NCBI RefSeq assembly: GCF_023091745.1
Contig: NC_068920.1
Span: 145,025,122-145,089,121 of the forward strand
Direction: 5' to 3'
Length of the DNA stretch: 64,000 nt
Source: Budorcas taxicolor
Taxonomy: Eukaryota > Chordata > Mammalia > Artiodactyla > Bovidae
Positions 1-11,399 of this stretch are shown piece after piece. The translations under genes and the position numbers were made by a program. The notes under the pieces are model-generated. The model did not search any database. It saw only the letters and a list, made by a program, of their open reading frames with translations, and was not told the DNA's origin. Numbering within the stretch: the first letter of the stretch is position 1; every line of letters starts with the position of its first letter.

Positions 1-641
1 ATAGATGGGAAAACAGTGGAAACAGTGTCAGACTTTATTTTGGGGGGCTCCAAAATCACCGCAGACGGTGACTGCAACCATGAAATTAAAAGACGCTTAC
101 TCCTTGGAAGAAAAGTTATGACCAACCTAGATAGCATATTCAAAAGCAGAGACATTACTTTGCCGACTAAGGTCCGTCTAGTCAAGGCTATGGTTTTTCC
201 TGTGGTCATGTATGGATGTGAGAATTGGACTGTGAAGAAAGCTGAGCGCCGAAGAATTGATGCTTTTGAATTGTGATGTTGGAGAAGACTCTTGAGGGTC
301 CCTTGGACTGCAAGGAGATCCAACCAGTCCATTCTGAAGGAGATCAACCCTGGGATTTCTTTGGAGGGAATGATGCTGAAGGTGAAACTCCAATATTTTG
401 GCCACCTCATGCGAAGAGTTGACTCATTGGAAAAGACTCTGATGCTGGGAGGAATTGGGGGCAGTAGCAGAAAGGGACGACCCAGGATGAGATGGCTGGA
501 TGGCATCACGGACTCGATGGACATGAGTCTGAGTGAATTCCGGGAGATGATGATGAACAGGGAGGCCTGGCGTGCTGCGATTCATGGGGTCGCAAAGAGT
601 CAGACACGACTGGGTGACTGAACTGAACTGAACTGAACTGA
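1..641 (+). mobile_element. BovB LINE, 3' part cut by window edge
   Basis: The sequence enters the window inside BovB ORF2, downstream of the RT domain, and runs to the family's 3' terminus with four ACTGA-type units (about 620-641). The ORF2 C-terminal frame is open from base 16 to a TGA at 274-276, where the conserved ELWCW motif has lost its first Trp codon. It then reads on in the same frame to the family's natural stop at 619-621. A single nonsense codon in over 600 bp suggests a fairly young copy. The missing upstream part lies outside the window. Confidence 0.95.
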
Positions 642-1628
642 ATGTTTTCTTCTAGTATGGAGTTTCACTTCTTATGTACAAATCTTGGATTCATCCAGAA
701 TTTATTTTCTCATAAATTTTCAAGGAAATATCAGCATTACTGTTTCCAGATGGTTGCCCAGTTGTCCTACACTATTTATAGGATAATTCTTTGTGTTTTA
801 TAATCATAATTCTCAAGCTTATTATGGTCTTAGTTCTATAGCTAAATGGATTCGACTATTTCTGTTATCCCCTTTATTATATTTCTCCCTTAACCCTCAG
901 AAATGTTTTGAGGATAAAAGTGAGTGTCAATTAGCCAAGCACTGACAAAATACTCCATGATTTTTTCTCTGTTTGTTATTGGAATTCTTGTTGAATTACT
1001 TATTTCAGTATATACTTAAGTTCCTCTTTTTACTTAATTAATAACTACTGTAATAATCCAAAAGCATAATTGCCACAGCATTTATAAGGCAGCTATTTAA
1101 TTGCACAAGCTATGGAGGATATACCTAAGCAACTATTTAGGTTGGACACATGGAAGACCCACAAATCAATGAGCAGAAAGTCTTCCTGCTGGGAGCTTGG
1201 CAGGAAATTCCACTGGCAGCAGCTCAACAACTAGGCAAATTGTTTGGCAATTTGGAATAGAGCTATAATGGACATAGAAGAAGAATACTGTGTAAAAAGT
1301 AGAAGAAAAATTTACCCTCTGTAAGAATTGAAGCAGGACTAATGTAAGTCATGTCCTTTAGTCTCAGCTTTAAGGATAAGGAAGGTTGCAATTGATAGAG
1401 TTGAGGGGCATCCCAAATGGTCATCACCGAAGTCAAGTCATAGACCTGTGAACCTGTAAAGCATGTAAAGAATGGTAAGTAACATGAAACAATTAAAATA
1501 TCTATCCTTCTGCTTGCTAGCAAAGGATTTTGTGCCAGGGCAACCACTTCACAAAAGGCTGTTTACCTAGGGCTGGGCCAGCAATACCTCTGACCTGGAC
1601 CTTGTACTTTGCTGCCCACTGAGCCCCA
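642..1628. other. No recognisable feature
   Basis: AT-rich DNA between two BovB copies. I recognise no repeat family, coding exon or RNA gene here. Open frames on either strand are short and lack domain-like composition. Confidence 0.5.
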
Positions 1629-2214
1629 AGATCACTGCAGATGGTGACTTCAGCCATTAAATTAAAAGATGCTTACTCCTTGGAAGAAAACTTATGATCA
1701 ACCTAGATAATATATTGAAAAGCAGAGACATTACTTTGCCAACAAAGGTCCATCTAGTCAAGGCTATGGTTTCTCCAGTGGTCATGTATGGATGTGAGAG
1801 TTGGACTGTGAAGAAAGCTGAGTGCCGAAGAATCGATCCTTTTGAACTGTGGTGTTGGAGAAGACTCTTGAGAGTCCCTTGGACTGCAAGGAGATCCAAC
1901 CAGTCCATTCTAAAGGAGATCAGCCCTGGGATTTCTTTGGAGGGAATGATGCTGAAGCTGAAACTCCAGTACTTTAGCTACCTCATGTGAAGAGTTGACT
2001 CATTGGAAAAGACTCTGATGCTGGGAGGGATTGGGGGCAGGAGGAGAAGGGGACGACAGAGGATGAGATGGCTGGATGGCATCACGGACTTGATGGACAT
2101 GAGTCTGAGTGAACTCCGGGAGTTGGTGATGGACAGGGAGGCCTGGCGTGCTGCGATTCATGGGGTCACAAAGAGTCAGACATGACTGAGCAACTGAACT
2201 GAACTGAACTGAGG
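1629..2214 (+). mobile_element. BovB LINE 3' fragment
   Basis: About 585 bp, 5'-truncated inside the ORF2 C-terminal region and ending in tandem GAACT units. The ORF2 frame is open except for TGA codons at 1988-1990 and 2183-2185. Both are CGA-to-TGA changes, the usual result of methyl-CpG decay, so the copy is slightly older than the one at 1-641. Confidence 0.93.
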
Positions 2215-2825
2215 CTCTGCTGATGCCTGAAATTAGATTCTTTAATACCACTGTGGATCCTTCAACCTTCTTTAGCCTCAATATTCTCATTTGTTTTATA
2301 GTGTGGTTATGAGTAGTTTATACCAAGCATCTATCACAGTGCCAGGCTCACAGTTGTTTATGAAAACGAGTGAGAGCTTAGCCAAATTGTATTCAGAATG
2401 CCTTTTGGGTGACTTGATGGAGTTATCCATAGAAGAAGGGTCTGGAGTTCATGAAAATTAGGAATTAGAAATAAAGACTTTTTAGAATCTACAGCATGTA
2501 GTTGATATTTGAAAATATGGATAAGATTCTCACAGGAAAATAATTCAGAAAACAGGGAGATGAAATGTAATACACAACTTTCACATAGAGCAAGGCACAA
2601 CGCACTGAAATACAGAGTTGGAACAAGTAGTCACACAAAGAAAATTGGAATATCTAAAAAATAGGGTGAAGAAAATGAAAATATCTGTAATTTTATCATT
2701 ATAACTTAATCATTTTAATATTTTGATCTACTTCTGTTTTTCCTATGCATATTGTTACTTTTTTTAAACCAAAAACTGTGTCATATTCCACATACATTTT
2801 GTAAAATATGGAATTCTGTGTGAAA
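2215..2825. other. No recognisable feature
   Basis: AT-rich sequence after the BovB tail. No family or coding signal recognised. Confidence 0.45.
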
Positions 2826-3110
2826 TGTCCAACATTTACTCAACAGACATCCATTGGGCACTCTTCTGTGTACTGGGCTAGACAGAAAATATCTTTGCCC
2901 TCTTAAGGTTTACATTCTAATGGGGAAGAAAGATAATAAGCAGAAAAATAAAAATGGAGATGAGAGCCTGAAGGAATAAAAGACAACAGATAACAGGAAT
3001 GAAAAATGAGGGAAAAGGTGCTGGCTCCTTTGTACAGGGTGATCAGAATAGGAGATAACATTTGAGCTGACTCCTAAAGAAAAATAAACACAAGTTAATT
3101 AAAATGTGCT
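2826..3110 (-). mobile_element. L2-like LINE 3' end (old)
   Basis: Reads like the reverse complement of the L2 3' end: ACTCAACAGACATCCATTGG, then a 'grows to a maximum' style block with TTACATTCTAATGGGG near 2920-2935, then degraded flank. Divergence is high and the outer limit to 3110 is a guess. Mammal-wide relic, not ruminant specific. Confidence 0.5.
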
Positions 3111-3519
3111 TTTATTTTTCTAACCTTTGTATTATTTGTGGTATATTTCAGATTTCTAGCTACCTAACTTGTGATTTCTTTTTTTTCCTTCTAAATAAAT
3201 GTTTGCCTTTGTCTCTGGGGGAAAAAAAAGTGTAATTATCTGGTCTTGAAGATAACAAAGAGACAGACAAATGAACAGACAATCCTTCAGATCTATTTTA
3301 GGTGAAAAAACAGAGTGTCACAGGAACTGAGCTCAGAGGAGGAATATATCATTTAGGGTGATCTGAAAAAACAGATTAGATTAAATCTAAATAAAACCTT
3401 GATTAACCACATAAAACAAGTGAGACTGGATATGAAAAACAGAGGGAACGTGAGCCCAACAGTGTTTATGTGAGTGTATGCTTGGGGGACAGTGTTGATG
3501 TCCATGAGAGATACAACAT
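3111..3519. other. No recognisable feature
   Basis: AT-rich single-copy-looking DNA with short homopolymer tracts around 3179-3187 and 3222-3229. Confidence 0.4.
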
Positions 3520-3726
3520 CTAAGCCAATTGTGTTCGGCTGTGTCTGACCCTTTGTGACCCTTTGGACTGTAGCCTGCCAGGCTCCTCCGTTCATGGGAT
3601 TTTTCAGGCAAGAATCCTGGAATGGGTTGCCATATCCTCCTCCAGGGGATCTTCTCAACTTAGGGATTGAACCCATGTCTCCTGCCTTGTAAGCATATTC
3701 TTTACCTGCTGAGCCACTGAGAAAGC
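3520..3726 (-). mobile_element. Bov-tA SINE
   Basis: Antisense copy of a tRNA-headed SINE. From left to right it shows the BovB-like body (actctttgtgaccc-type block, ctgccaggctcctc block) and ends with the tRNA-Glu-derived head at about 3690-3726. Several substitutions and the lost CpGs make it an older member. Flanks share AAGCCAA, but this overlaps the SINE's own end and cannot be called a duplication. Confidence 0.88.
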
Positions 3727-4165
3727 CAAAACCGTAGCTGAGAGGTATAGCATGTACAATGGTGAGTAGAGAGAAAGGTATACCTGGGGGTAGAGAAAGG
3801 GGTAAGATAAATTATTTTCAGAATATTTAGTGCTGATAATAATTTACAATACTAATAAGAAGGGATCTAAAAGGTGTTCTAGAACCCACTTTCTGCTTAT
3901 AATAATCTCAAAAGCCATCACACTCTTTCTTGATAAAAATTCTCTTCCTAACAAGCAAATTTTTCTCTCTGTGGCTTCCATCTGGCAACAAGGTTGGCTT
4001 CAGTTTTTATACAAGGATCAATTTCTCAAATAAATGTTCATCTTTCATCAAGAGTTTCAACTGCTGCTCAAATCTGTATTTCATCAAAGCTTTCTCATAT
4101 GTTGAAACAGATCTTCTACTTAGAGAGATAATGATCTATTCATGGAAAACACTTAGGATTCTTGG
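3727..4165. other. No recognisable feature
   Basis: AT-rich DNA between a Bov-tA and a MIR. No family recognised. Confidence 0.4.
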
Positions 4166-4345
4166 AATCAATTCTGAGCCTCATCCCAGCTCTAGGACTT
4201 ACTAGGTGGGTAACTTTCGACTAATCATTTGAAATTCATGAGCCTCAAAGTCCTCTTGTGTAAAACAGGTATAAGGATCAATCCCAATTTCACAGTTGTA
4301 GGAGGTCTGAAAAAATCGTGAATGTGAAAAATGCTTTGTGAATTG
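4166..4345 (+). mobile_element. MIR SINE (old)
   Basis: Sense MIR: the AATCCCAGCTCTG-like block, the conserved core 'acttactaggtgggtaact', the 'cctcaaagtcctc' and 'gtaaaacaggtataa' blocks follow in the family order. Strong divergence, as normal for this mammal-wide SINE. Confidence 0.7.
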
Positions 4346-4539
4346 TTGATTTTTTTTTAAACCTTATCTTTCACCAGAGCTCAGAAAGGGAATTTATATT
4401 CCATTTGTGTTGATCTCTTTGTTACATAAATTCTCTTGAGCTTATTTATAATTTTTGTAAGACTAAATTATGAGAACTTCTAGTCCAGATCATAACGTCC
4501 ATAACACTACATCCATAACCTTCCTGTTTTCAAAGATGG

Positions 4540-4740
4540 TTGTGTAGTCATTCAGTTGTGTCAGACTCTTTGTGACCCTGTGGACTGTAGCCCGCCAGGC
4601 TCCTCTGTTCACGGAATTCTCCAGGCAAGTATATTAGAGTGGGTAGCCATTCCCTTCTCCAGGGGATCTTCCTGACCCAGGAATTGAACCCAGGTCTCCT
4701 GAGTTGCAGGCAGATACTTTACCATCTGAGCCACCAGAGA
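4540..4740 (-). mobile_element. Bov-tA SINE
   Basis: Near full-length antisense copy, with the B-box region (reverse complement of GGTTCAATTCC, about 4680-4695) and the head ending in CTGAGCCACCAGAGA. Younger looking than the 3520 copy. Confidence 0.93.
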
Positions 4741-4930
4741 TAAATTCTACTACTTCAATTTTAAGAGAGGGCTTTCTTCCTTATGGAAAGTTTCTTTGGT
4801 TAATCCATTTGTTGTAATTAAAGTGAAATAGAAACAGAGACCGCATCTTTAATATAACAGTATGAGATCTCTACTATAGATTGTAAAGAAGTGTTATCAT
4901 CTGATTTTTTCACTATCCTTCCTCATAGTT

Positions 4931-5440
4931 GCATGCATGCATGCACGCTCAGTCGCTTCAGCCGTGTCCGACTCTTTGGGACACTACGGACTGCAACCTG
5001 CCAGGCTCCTCTGTCCATGAGATTCTCCAGGCAAGAATACTGGAATGGATTGCCATGCCCTCCTCCAGGCTGCTGCTGCTGCTAAGTCGCTTCAGTCGTG
5101 TCTGACTCTGCGACCCCATAGACGGCAGCCCACTAGGCTCCTCTGTCCCTGGGATTCTCCAGGCAAGAACGCTGGAGTGGGTTGCCATTTCCTTCTCCAA
5201 TGCATGAAAGTGAAAAGTGAAAGTGAAGTCGCTCAGTTCTGACTCCTAGCGACCCCATGGACTGCAGCCCACCAGGCTCCTCCGTCCATGGGATTTTCCA
5301 GGCAAGAGTACTGGAGTGGGGTGCCGTCACCTTCTCCGGCCCTTCCACGGGATCTTCCCAACCCAGGGACTGAACCACATCTTCTGCACTGGCAGGCATG
5401 TTCTTTACCACAAGTGCCACCTGGGAAGCACCCCTCACAG
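4931..5440 (-). mobile_element. Bov-tA SINE split by a Bov-A2
   Basis: The body part is at 4931-5069 and the tRNA-derived part resumes at about 5339-5440, ending CCACCTGGGAAGC. Joined, the two parts make a colinear Bov-tA. The interruption is the dimeric element at 5070-5338. A (GCAT)-type run at 4931-4946 is the SINE's simple-sequence 3' tail. Confidence 0.9.
5070..5338 (-). mobile_element. Bov-A2 SINE dimer
   Basis: Two Bov-A monomers in tandem (about 5070-5199 and 5222-5338) joined by the typical linker GCATGAAAGTGAAAAGTGAA at about 5202-5221. A CTG repeat (5070-5082) marks its 3' tail in antisense. It sits inside a Bov-tA, and the junctions carry imperfect copies of the target gccctcctccagg (5057-5069 and 5339-5350). 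Confidence 0.93.
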
Positions 5441-5509
5441 ACAAGACATAGAACCAAAAGAATTCCTTTTCTAAAAGCATCTTCATTATGATGACAACAA
5501 TTATGCATT

Positions 5510-5660
5510 GCCTAGAAAGCAGTGTATTTTGTGTTTTATGTATATGATAATTTTAATCCCCAAAACAACTTTATATGTTGGTTATTATTAAATCAAAACC
5601 ACACAGCAGGTGACTGAGTAGAATTTGGGTGCGACTTTGACTGCAAGACCAGATGACAAA
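5510..5660 (-). mobile_element. MIR SINE (old)
   Basis: Antisense MIR order: ataattttaatccccaaaac block, then cacacagcaggtgactgag, then an aatttggg block. Degraded but colinear. Confidence 0.55.
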
Positions 5661-5789
5661 GAAAGATCAACAGTGCAGATAATATTATTTGAAAAAATCA
5701 CATACACAGAGTTGTACAGATAAAAGCATAGAATCGCTGAGATAATAACTGGATCAAAATTTAGTTTTTATCACAGAATGACAAGTACT

Positions 5790-5900
5790 TTAAACATAAG
5801 CAAATTTATTTAACTTCCTTGAACCTACTCTTCTTCATTGGTAAAATGAAAATAATGTCTGCTAACTTGTAGATCTTTTCTCATCAGAAAATTCTATAGT
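5790..5900 (+). mobile_element. Possible MIR fragment
   Basis: Short sense match to the MIR core style: 'aacttccttgaacct' followed by 'cattggtaaaatgaaaataa'. The rest to 6329 is unassigned. Confidence 0.4.
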
Positions 5901-6329
5901 TTTCTGTTCCCTTGGGCTCTGTTGAACTTCTAATGTCAGAAAAAGCAACAGCGCCCAGCTTTTAGATAATCAGATATCATTGTTATCTTTCAAGAGTAAA
6001 TAATATGGAAAACAGCTAGAAAATTTCTGGTCCAATAAATGGCAGGTTTGTTACCTTTTTAGCTGTGTCATAGTCTCTTAAACTTACTCTAGAATCATAA
6101 TATTATGTCTGGAGGGGGCCTTAAAATTAAGAAGAAATACTACTAAAAGCCAAAACAGATGAACACTTCATCCTCCTTTCTTTAGACATTCAAATCAGTA
6201 GGAATGCGGTCTACTTCCAGGCAACAGCTTAATCACACAAATAGGATCGGATTCTAGAGAAAAAAATGTTCTATTCTTTATCAATAGTCCTGTCTAATTG
6301 TTAATTGCTAATAGTCCTATCTAACTGCT

Positions 6330-7012
6330 ATTTTTTATTGAAGTAAAGTTGATGTAAAATATATAAGCTGCAGGTATACAATATAGTGATTCACAATTTT
6401 TAAAGGTGATACTCCATTTCTTGTTATTACATAATATTGACTGTATTCCCCAGGCTGGACGATAGATCCTTATAGCTTATTTTGTAGAGAATAGTTTGTA
6501 CCTCTTAATTTCCTACCCCTGCATTGCTCCTTCCCTCTTTCCTTTCCCCACTGGTGTCCACTAGTTTGTTCCCTACATTTTTGAGTCAATCCCTTTTTTT
6601 GTTATATTCACTAGTGTGTTTCATTTTTTAGATTCCACCTATAAATGATATTATACAGTATTTGTCTTTCTCTGTCTGATTTATTGCACTTAGCATAAAA
6701 CGCTCCAAGTCCATCCATGTTATTGCAAATGACAAAATTCATTCCTTTTATGGCTGAGTAATATTTCATTTTATATATATACACACACACACATATACCA
6801 CATTTTCTTTATCCTTCATCTGGTGATAGACACAACTTGCTTCCATATCTTCGTTATTATAAATAGTGCTGCTATGAACATTGGTGTGCATGTATCTTTT
6901 TGAATTAATGGCTTTTTAAAAATTCAAAACCAGCAATAAAATTACTCTGTTATATGGTAGTTCTATTTTTAGTCTTTTGAGAAACCTCTATACTGTTTTT
7001 ACAGAATGCCAT
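6330..7012 (-). mobile_element. L1 LINE, ORF2 end and 3' UTR
   Basis: Antisense L1: starts with the 3' end ('ttttattgaagtaaagttgat') and continues through 'gtccatccatgttattgcaaa', 'atggctgagtaatatttcat' and 'gaacattggtgtgcatgtat' to 'gagaaacctctatactg'. The order fits one 5'-truncated insertion of roughly 0.7 kb. A short TA/CA tract lies at 6773-6793. The BovB at 7021 abuts its upstream edge. Confidence 0.85.
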
Positions 7013-7020
7013 GTATGTTA

Positions 7021-7378
7021 GGTACGGAGAAGACTCTTGAGAGTCCCTTGGACTGCAAGGAGATCGAACCAGTCCATCCTAAAGGAGATCAGTCCTGAAT
7101 ATTTATTGGAAGGACTGATGCTGAAGCTGAAACTCCAATACTTTGGCCACCTGATGTGAAGAACTTATTCCCTGGAAAAGACTCTGATGCTGGGAAAGAT
7201 TGAAGGCAGGAGGAGAAGGGGATGACAGAGGATGAGACAGTTGGATGGCATCACCAATTCAATGGACATGAGTTTGAGTAAACTCCGGAGTTGGTGATGG
7301 ACAAGAGGCCTGGCGTGCTGCAGTCCATGGGGTCAAAAAGAGTCGGACACGACTGAGTGACTGAATTGAACTGAAAGC
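7021..7378 (+). mobile_element. BovB LINE 3' fragment
   Basis: About 355 bp, starting at the WRRLLRVPW part of ORF2 and ending gactgaattgaactgaa. Indels and CpG loss disrupt the frame (for example 'ggacaagaggcctgg' near 7300). It is a middle-aged copy inserted at the end of an antisense L1. Confidence 0.92.
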
Positions 7379-7388
7379 AGTAGCAGTA

Positions 7389-7415
<27 letters not shown>
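7389..7415. repeat. Poly(T) tract, 27 T
   Basis: Uninterrupted T run ten bases past the BovB terminus. A second run lies at 7571-7590. Either may be the antisense tail of an unrecognised retroposon. Confidence 0.9.
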
Positions 7416-7419
<4 letters not shown>

Positions 7420-7895
7420 ATAGCAATTTTTATCTTAGTCACGGTAGTAGTAACAGCTGGGACAAATTAACCTCCGAAGTTCAGTGGTATAACCAAACAA
7501 AAGTTGGTATTTTTTCTTACATGAAGAGTGAGTATGAGTGTTCCTGGTATGTAAAATTTTTGGTTTTGTTCTTTTTTTTTTTTTTTTTTTCACAAGGCAA
7601 CTCAGCAATCTAAACTCCTTTCATTTGAAGGCTTCACTAATCCATAAGACCTCATTACCACACACCCAGCTGACAAAGGGAAGAAGATGGAGTTTGGAGA
7701 AGGCACAGTCTTCCTTCTTGAAAAGCCTTAACCCAAGCAATACATCATTTCTGCCACTGTCTGAAAGTCAACCAAATGGGATTCCTAATTGTAAGAGAAG
7801 CCTAGAAGTTTATTCTACCTTTGATCCCTGGAATACAAAGAGGCACAGATTTTGGTGAGCAGGTGTAATCTTTGTCCTCAGAGGTGTTATGTCTC
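7416..7895. other. No recognisable feature
   Basis: Apart from the T run at 7571-7590 I see no repeat or coding signal. Confidence 0.4.
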
Positions 7896-8010
7896 TTTTA
7901 TAGATGATAAAATGGAGGCTCAGAAAGAAAATGTAATTTATCCAAGATCATGTAGCTTATAAATTATAAAACTGAGACTTGAAACCAAGTACATCTGACT
8001 CCTAGAAGAT
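7896..8010 (-). mobile_element. MIR SINE (old)
   Basis: Antisense MIR: tttatagatgataaaatgga, ggctcagaaag, ccaagatcatgtagct and tctgactcct follow in family order. Confidence 0.65.
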
Positions 8011-8936
8011 AAACCAGAGGAGGCTAGCAGAGTGGTTAATATTCTGAAAACTATCTTGAATTTGCCAGATTTAGCCAATAAAAATACAAAACAATTAAAT
8101 TTGCACTTTAGTCAATTAGTGAAAATATTTGAGCATAAATATGTTAATGTTTTTACCTGAAAATACTGCATAAAAGGAGTGTTGTTAAGAATTACAAAGT
8201 GCAAAGAATTTTACGTGTGAAAAAGACATGGAGATGAATATGCAAAACATATTTTTAAGTATTTCATATAATAAACCAAGAAAATACAATGCTTGAAAAT
8301 TATAAGAACTCTGTCCTTGACTCAGTTCAAGAAGGAATTGCCAGTGAATTAGGGCTGCTCTTCAGCTGAGCTTCCTGTCAGTGAAAAGTACAGAATGAAT
8401 TGTCTCTGAGGAACTGTCTGAAGACTATGAAGACTGTCTTTTGTTTCTGGGAACTATTTGGATGTAATAACCTCATATGTAACATGATATTCTGAAAAAT
8501 TGCTGTAAATATTGGGTGTGACATGGGCAAAGTGTAAATAGACAACCATTCTAAGATGCCCTAGAATTATATATAAGAATAAAGATTAAATATTTACATT
8601 CTCTAAAATGTGAGCTCGATAGTGAAATCACTGACCAGACTGAATGAATCTTTTTACTCATAGCCTTTCCCCTGCCTCTTACCACTTCTGATCCAGATAC
8701 CAAAAGCTCTCCAGCTCCTGCCTATTTAATTCTCAGGACAATCTACCAGGTATTATCTGCCACATGTTATAGATTAGAAGAATGAGGTTCAGAAATGTTA
8801 CAAGGGCGCATTTCTCATCAGATGGGAATCTTGTGAGTCCTTCCGTTGAAATTTTTTGAGTCCTGATCTCCTACCTCTCCATTAAGGTAATTAAATGACT
8901 ATCCTCCCCTCTTGCCTGCCCTTTTCCCTATTGCAC
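8011..8936. other. Unassigned, with a possible MIR scrap
   Basis: Mostly unrecognised AT-rich DNA. A degraded antisense MIR may lie at 8735-8810 (ttatagattagaagaatgag, then aggttcagaaatg). No coding signal. Confidence 0.4.
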
Positions 8937-8986
8937 CAATCCTAGATATTAGGATATGCAATCCAGGATTGCAATCCTGGATATTA
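8937..8986. repeat. Perfect 22-bp palindrome inside a 35-bp direct repeat
   Basis: Positions 8961-8982 are a perfect inverted repeat with 11-bp arms (ATCCAGGATTG) and no spacer. The 15-mer at 8937-8951 recurs at 8972-8986 with one mismatch. A shorter inverted pair (ATCCTA/TAGGAT) flanks the first copy. No element family is recognised. Confidence 0.9.
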
Positions 8987-10315
8987 CAATGATCTCCAAA
9001 CAAGGTCTTTAGACAAGGAAGAAGATGGCCCTACACCCTGGTAGCAGAAGGCATGGATGCAGGGTGGGTGTGCAGCAAACTTGGCAAGAAGACCAAATCC
9101 CCCTCTTCCTTTGAAGGATAACCTAAACCAAAGCCATCTGAATGTGATAATCATCTGTAAGTAAAATATGGCTGGTAAGAATTTTGGTTTTGCTTTTTCA
9201 TTTTTGTTTTTGAGTTAGAATGGCAAGTAATATACTGTCAAATCCCCAGCAGATGCAGTCTTTGGCAGTGGCATAAATAAAGACCTTCATCTTTCCATTA
9301 GAGCTGATTAAGCAGTGATTCCCAGTCATCAAAAAGTATTCCATTAAGCTCTAACATTCTCTAATAATTTACTCAGTATGCTTTTCAATACGTGGAAAAT
9401 CCACATGAGTTTTCCATTCAAGCACCGCTAGGATGACTCATCCTTTTATTTTAGCAACAGTTCAGAAACAAATGGAGAGAAGGTGTATGTCAAGGGGATA
9501 GGAGAGGTGGGAGGGTGGAAAGGACCAGAAAATTGCCAGAATCATCTTTCATTGCTGAAGAGTGAAATTTGTGATCAGAAAATTTAAATACTAACCTTGG
9601 AAAAAGAGGAAGTGGCACTTTTGGTTTGAAAGAGGTCTATTCATAGAATAGGCAGTTCAATGAAGTTTGAGCAATCTAATCTGATGATTTCAATCAAGAC
9701 ATTATTGAATCTGGACTCCCTGATCATTCTTAAGAACAATTATTAACAAAAACTACAATGCTCACCTTTGTGTTCTTCATCTGTTTATATCTACATTGCC
9801 TTATCAAATGAGCTCATGCTCGTTTATCTTTGACAGAAGGAGAACTGTTATTTTAGAAACATTTTAAGAAACCCCTGCAGCTTCCTTAGGCATGACCAGA
9901 GAACCCATCTTTCATTGGGAAAGTTGCTTAAATTAAGTATCACTCTTAACCCCCAGCACCTATAGTTTAAATTTTGTCTCCCTGTTTTGATTATTTACTC
10001 ACGTGTGGGCTTGAAATCAACCATATCAAAATTAAAGCGCTTGATTATGAATTATTCAAAATGCCTCCCACATATTATCAGCTAAATTTAGGTGACTAAA
10101 TTTATGTGTTAACTGAAAGAATTCTGGGAAAAATTAGGAAACAATTTCTAGCCATTACTATCTAAGAAACAGTGGCTACTGTGTTAATTCTTTTGTGAAG
10201 CACTCAGACAAGAATGATCTTTAATGGCTTCAATTGTTAGCAAGCTGCTTTTGTATTAGTGGCATAGCCCTTTTCAAAGGTTTCAAAATTCTCTGCAGTC
10301 TTTGTTGGAGACTTT
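8987..10315. other. No recognisable feature
   Basis: Long stretch without repeats I can name and without convincing open frames. Composition is ordinary AT-rich mammalian DNA. Confidence 0.45.
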
Positions 10316-10510
10316 GAAAGTAACACACTTTGGAGTCAGGTGGACATGAGTTCAAATCCCAGTGTGATCTCCAATGGCAAGATGGTGCTGGGAAAGCTGA
10401 CATCCTTCTTCCTGTGTTACAACTCTTGATGATGAGTAAAGTTAGCATCTGCAAAGAACCCAGCAAAGTGCCTTACATGTAGAAAATGCATGGTAAATAT
10501 TTGTGAGAAA
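10316..10510 (+). mobile_element. MIR SINE (old)
   Basis: Sense MIR: 'ctttggagtcaggtgga' and 'gagttcaaatcccagtgtg', and at the far end 'cagcaaagtgccttacatg' with 'ggtaaatatttgtgag'. The middle is degraded. Confidence 0.65.
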
Positions 10511-11399
10511 AATGTTATATGATACTTCAGAGTTTATACAACAGTTCATGGATTATTTCTCCTACTCACCACTAGTTTGCATAGCCACTGGAGAATTATC
10601 AAGGCTGATAGTATCAGAAAACTACAGTTAATATACTAGAATGAAATAATAGATAAAAGAAATCAAAAAAGAAATTAACATAGTCAAATGCTAATACAAG
10701 CTTTTTTAAAAAATTTTAGCAGTATGTCACATGCATCAAAAACAAAAAAAATTCACTATTAAAAAAGCTCTCAATTAAAATACTAAGAATAAAGCATAAA
10801 ATTTTAAAACATAATTTTGATATACAGCTGAGTCTGTTTAAAAATAAGAAAAATCACAAAAGACCAAAATTAAAAGAGAAATAGAAGTTAGAGTGCTAAG
10901 TTTTTTGCTGAATTCAAGGCTACTGAAGTAGCATTTGCTGACCCGATTAAACTAGACCCAGGAGATGCGACAGCTCCAAAGGGAATTCATTGGGTTTTAT
11001 AAGATGATGAACTGGAGCTGAGACCTACTGTCACAAAAGGCTGGTCTCTTGTACTTAACAGAAATGATGAACCAGATAATATCCACCTAGCAGTAAAGAC
11101 AGACAACGAAGGGCTTTTTTACCTTTCTTGTATTTAGGAAAAAGTCCCTTCTAAGAATTCATAAGCATAGCAGATATTATGGGGCATGGAGGAGGGATAG
11201 TGACCAGAGGTGAAATGTTCTAAAGTCTTGCTATTGCAGAGGAGAGCAGAAGAAGTGCTTAACTATATATTTTGTAAGATAAGTATACATGTTACTGCTT
11301 TAATAGTAAGCACTGGAATATAAAACATGTTTATAACTTCAAAAGGAATAGAAAAGTACAAAAAGAATTTTTAAAAAAATCTTGACTCCATTAAGAAAA
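10511..11399. other. A-rich unassigned region
   Basis: A-rich on the + strand, which would fit a badly decayed sense L1, but no diagnostic L1 block is clear before about 11.4 kb. The stretch 10900-11130 is less A-rich and also unrecognised. Confidence 0.35.

Noticed and set aside
3520..3729. AAGCCAA as a target duplication of the first Bov-tA
   Set aside because: The right copy overlaps the SINE's own GGGAAGCC end, so the similarity is not independent evidence.
10900..11130. Possible processed pseudogene
   Set aside because: Composition differs from its A-rich surroundings, but no frame translates into a protein I recognise and no poly(A) tail or duplication is present.
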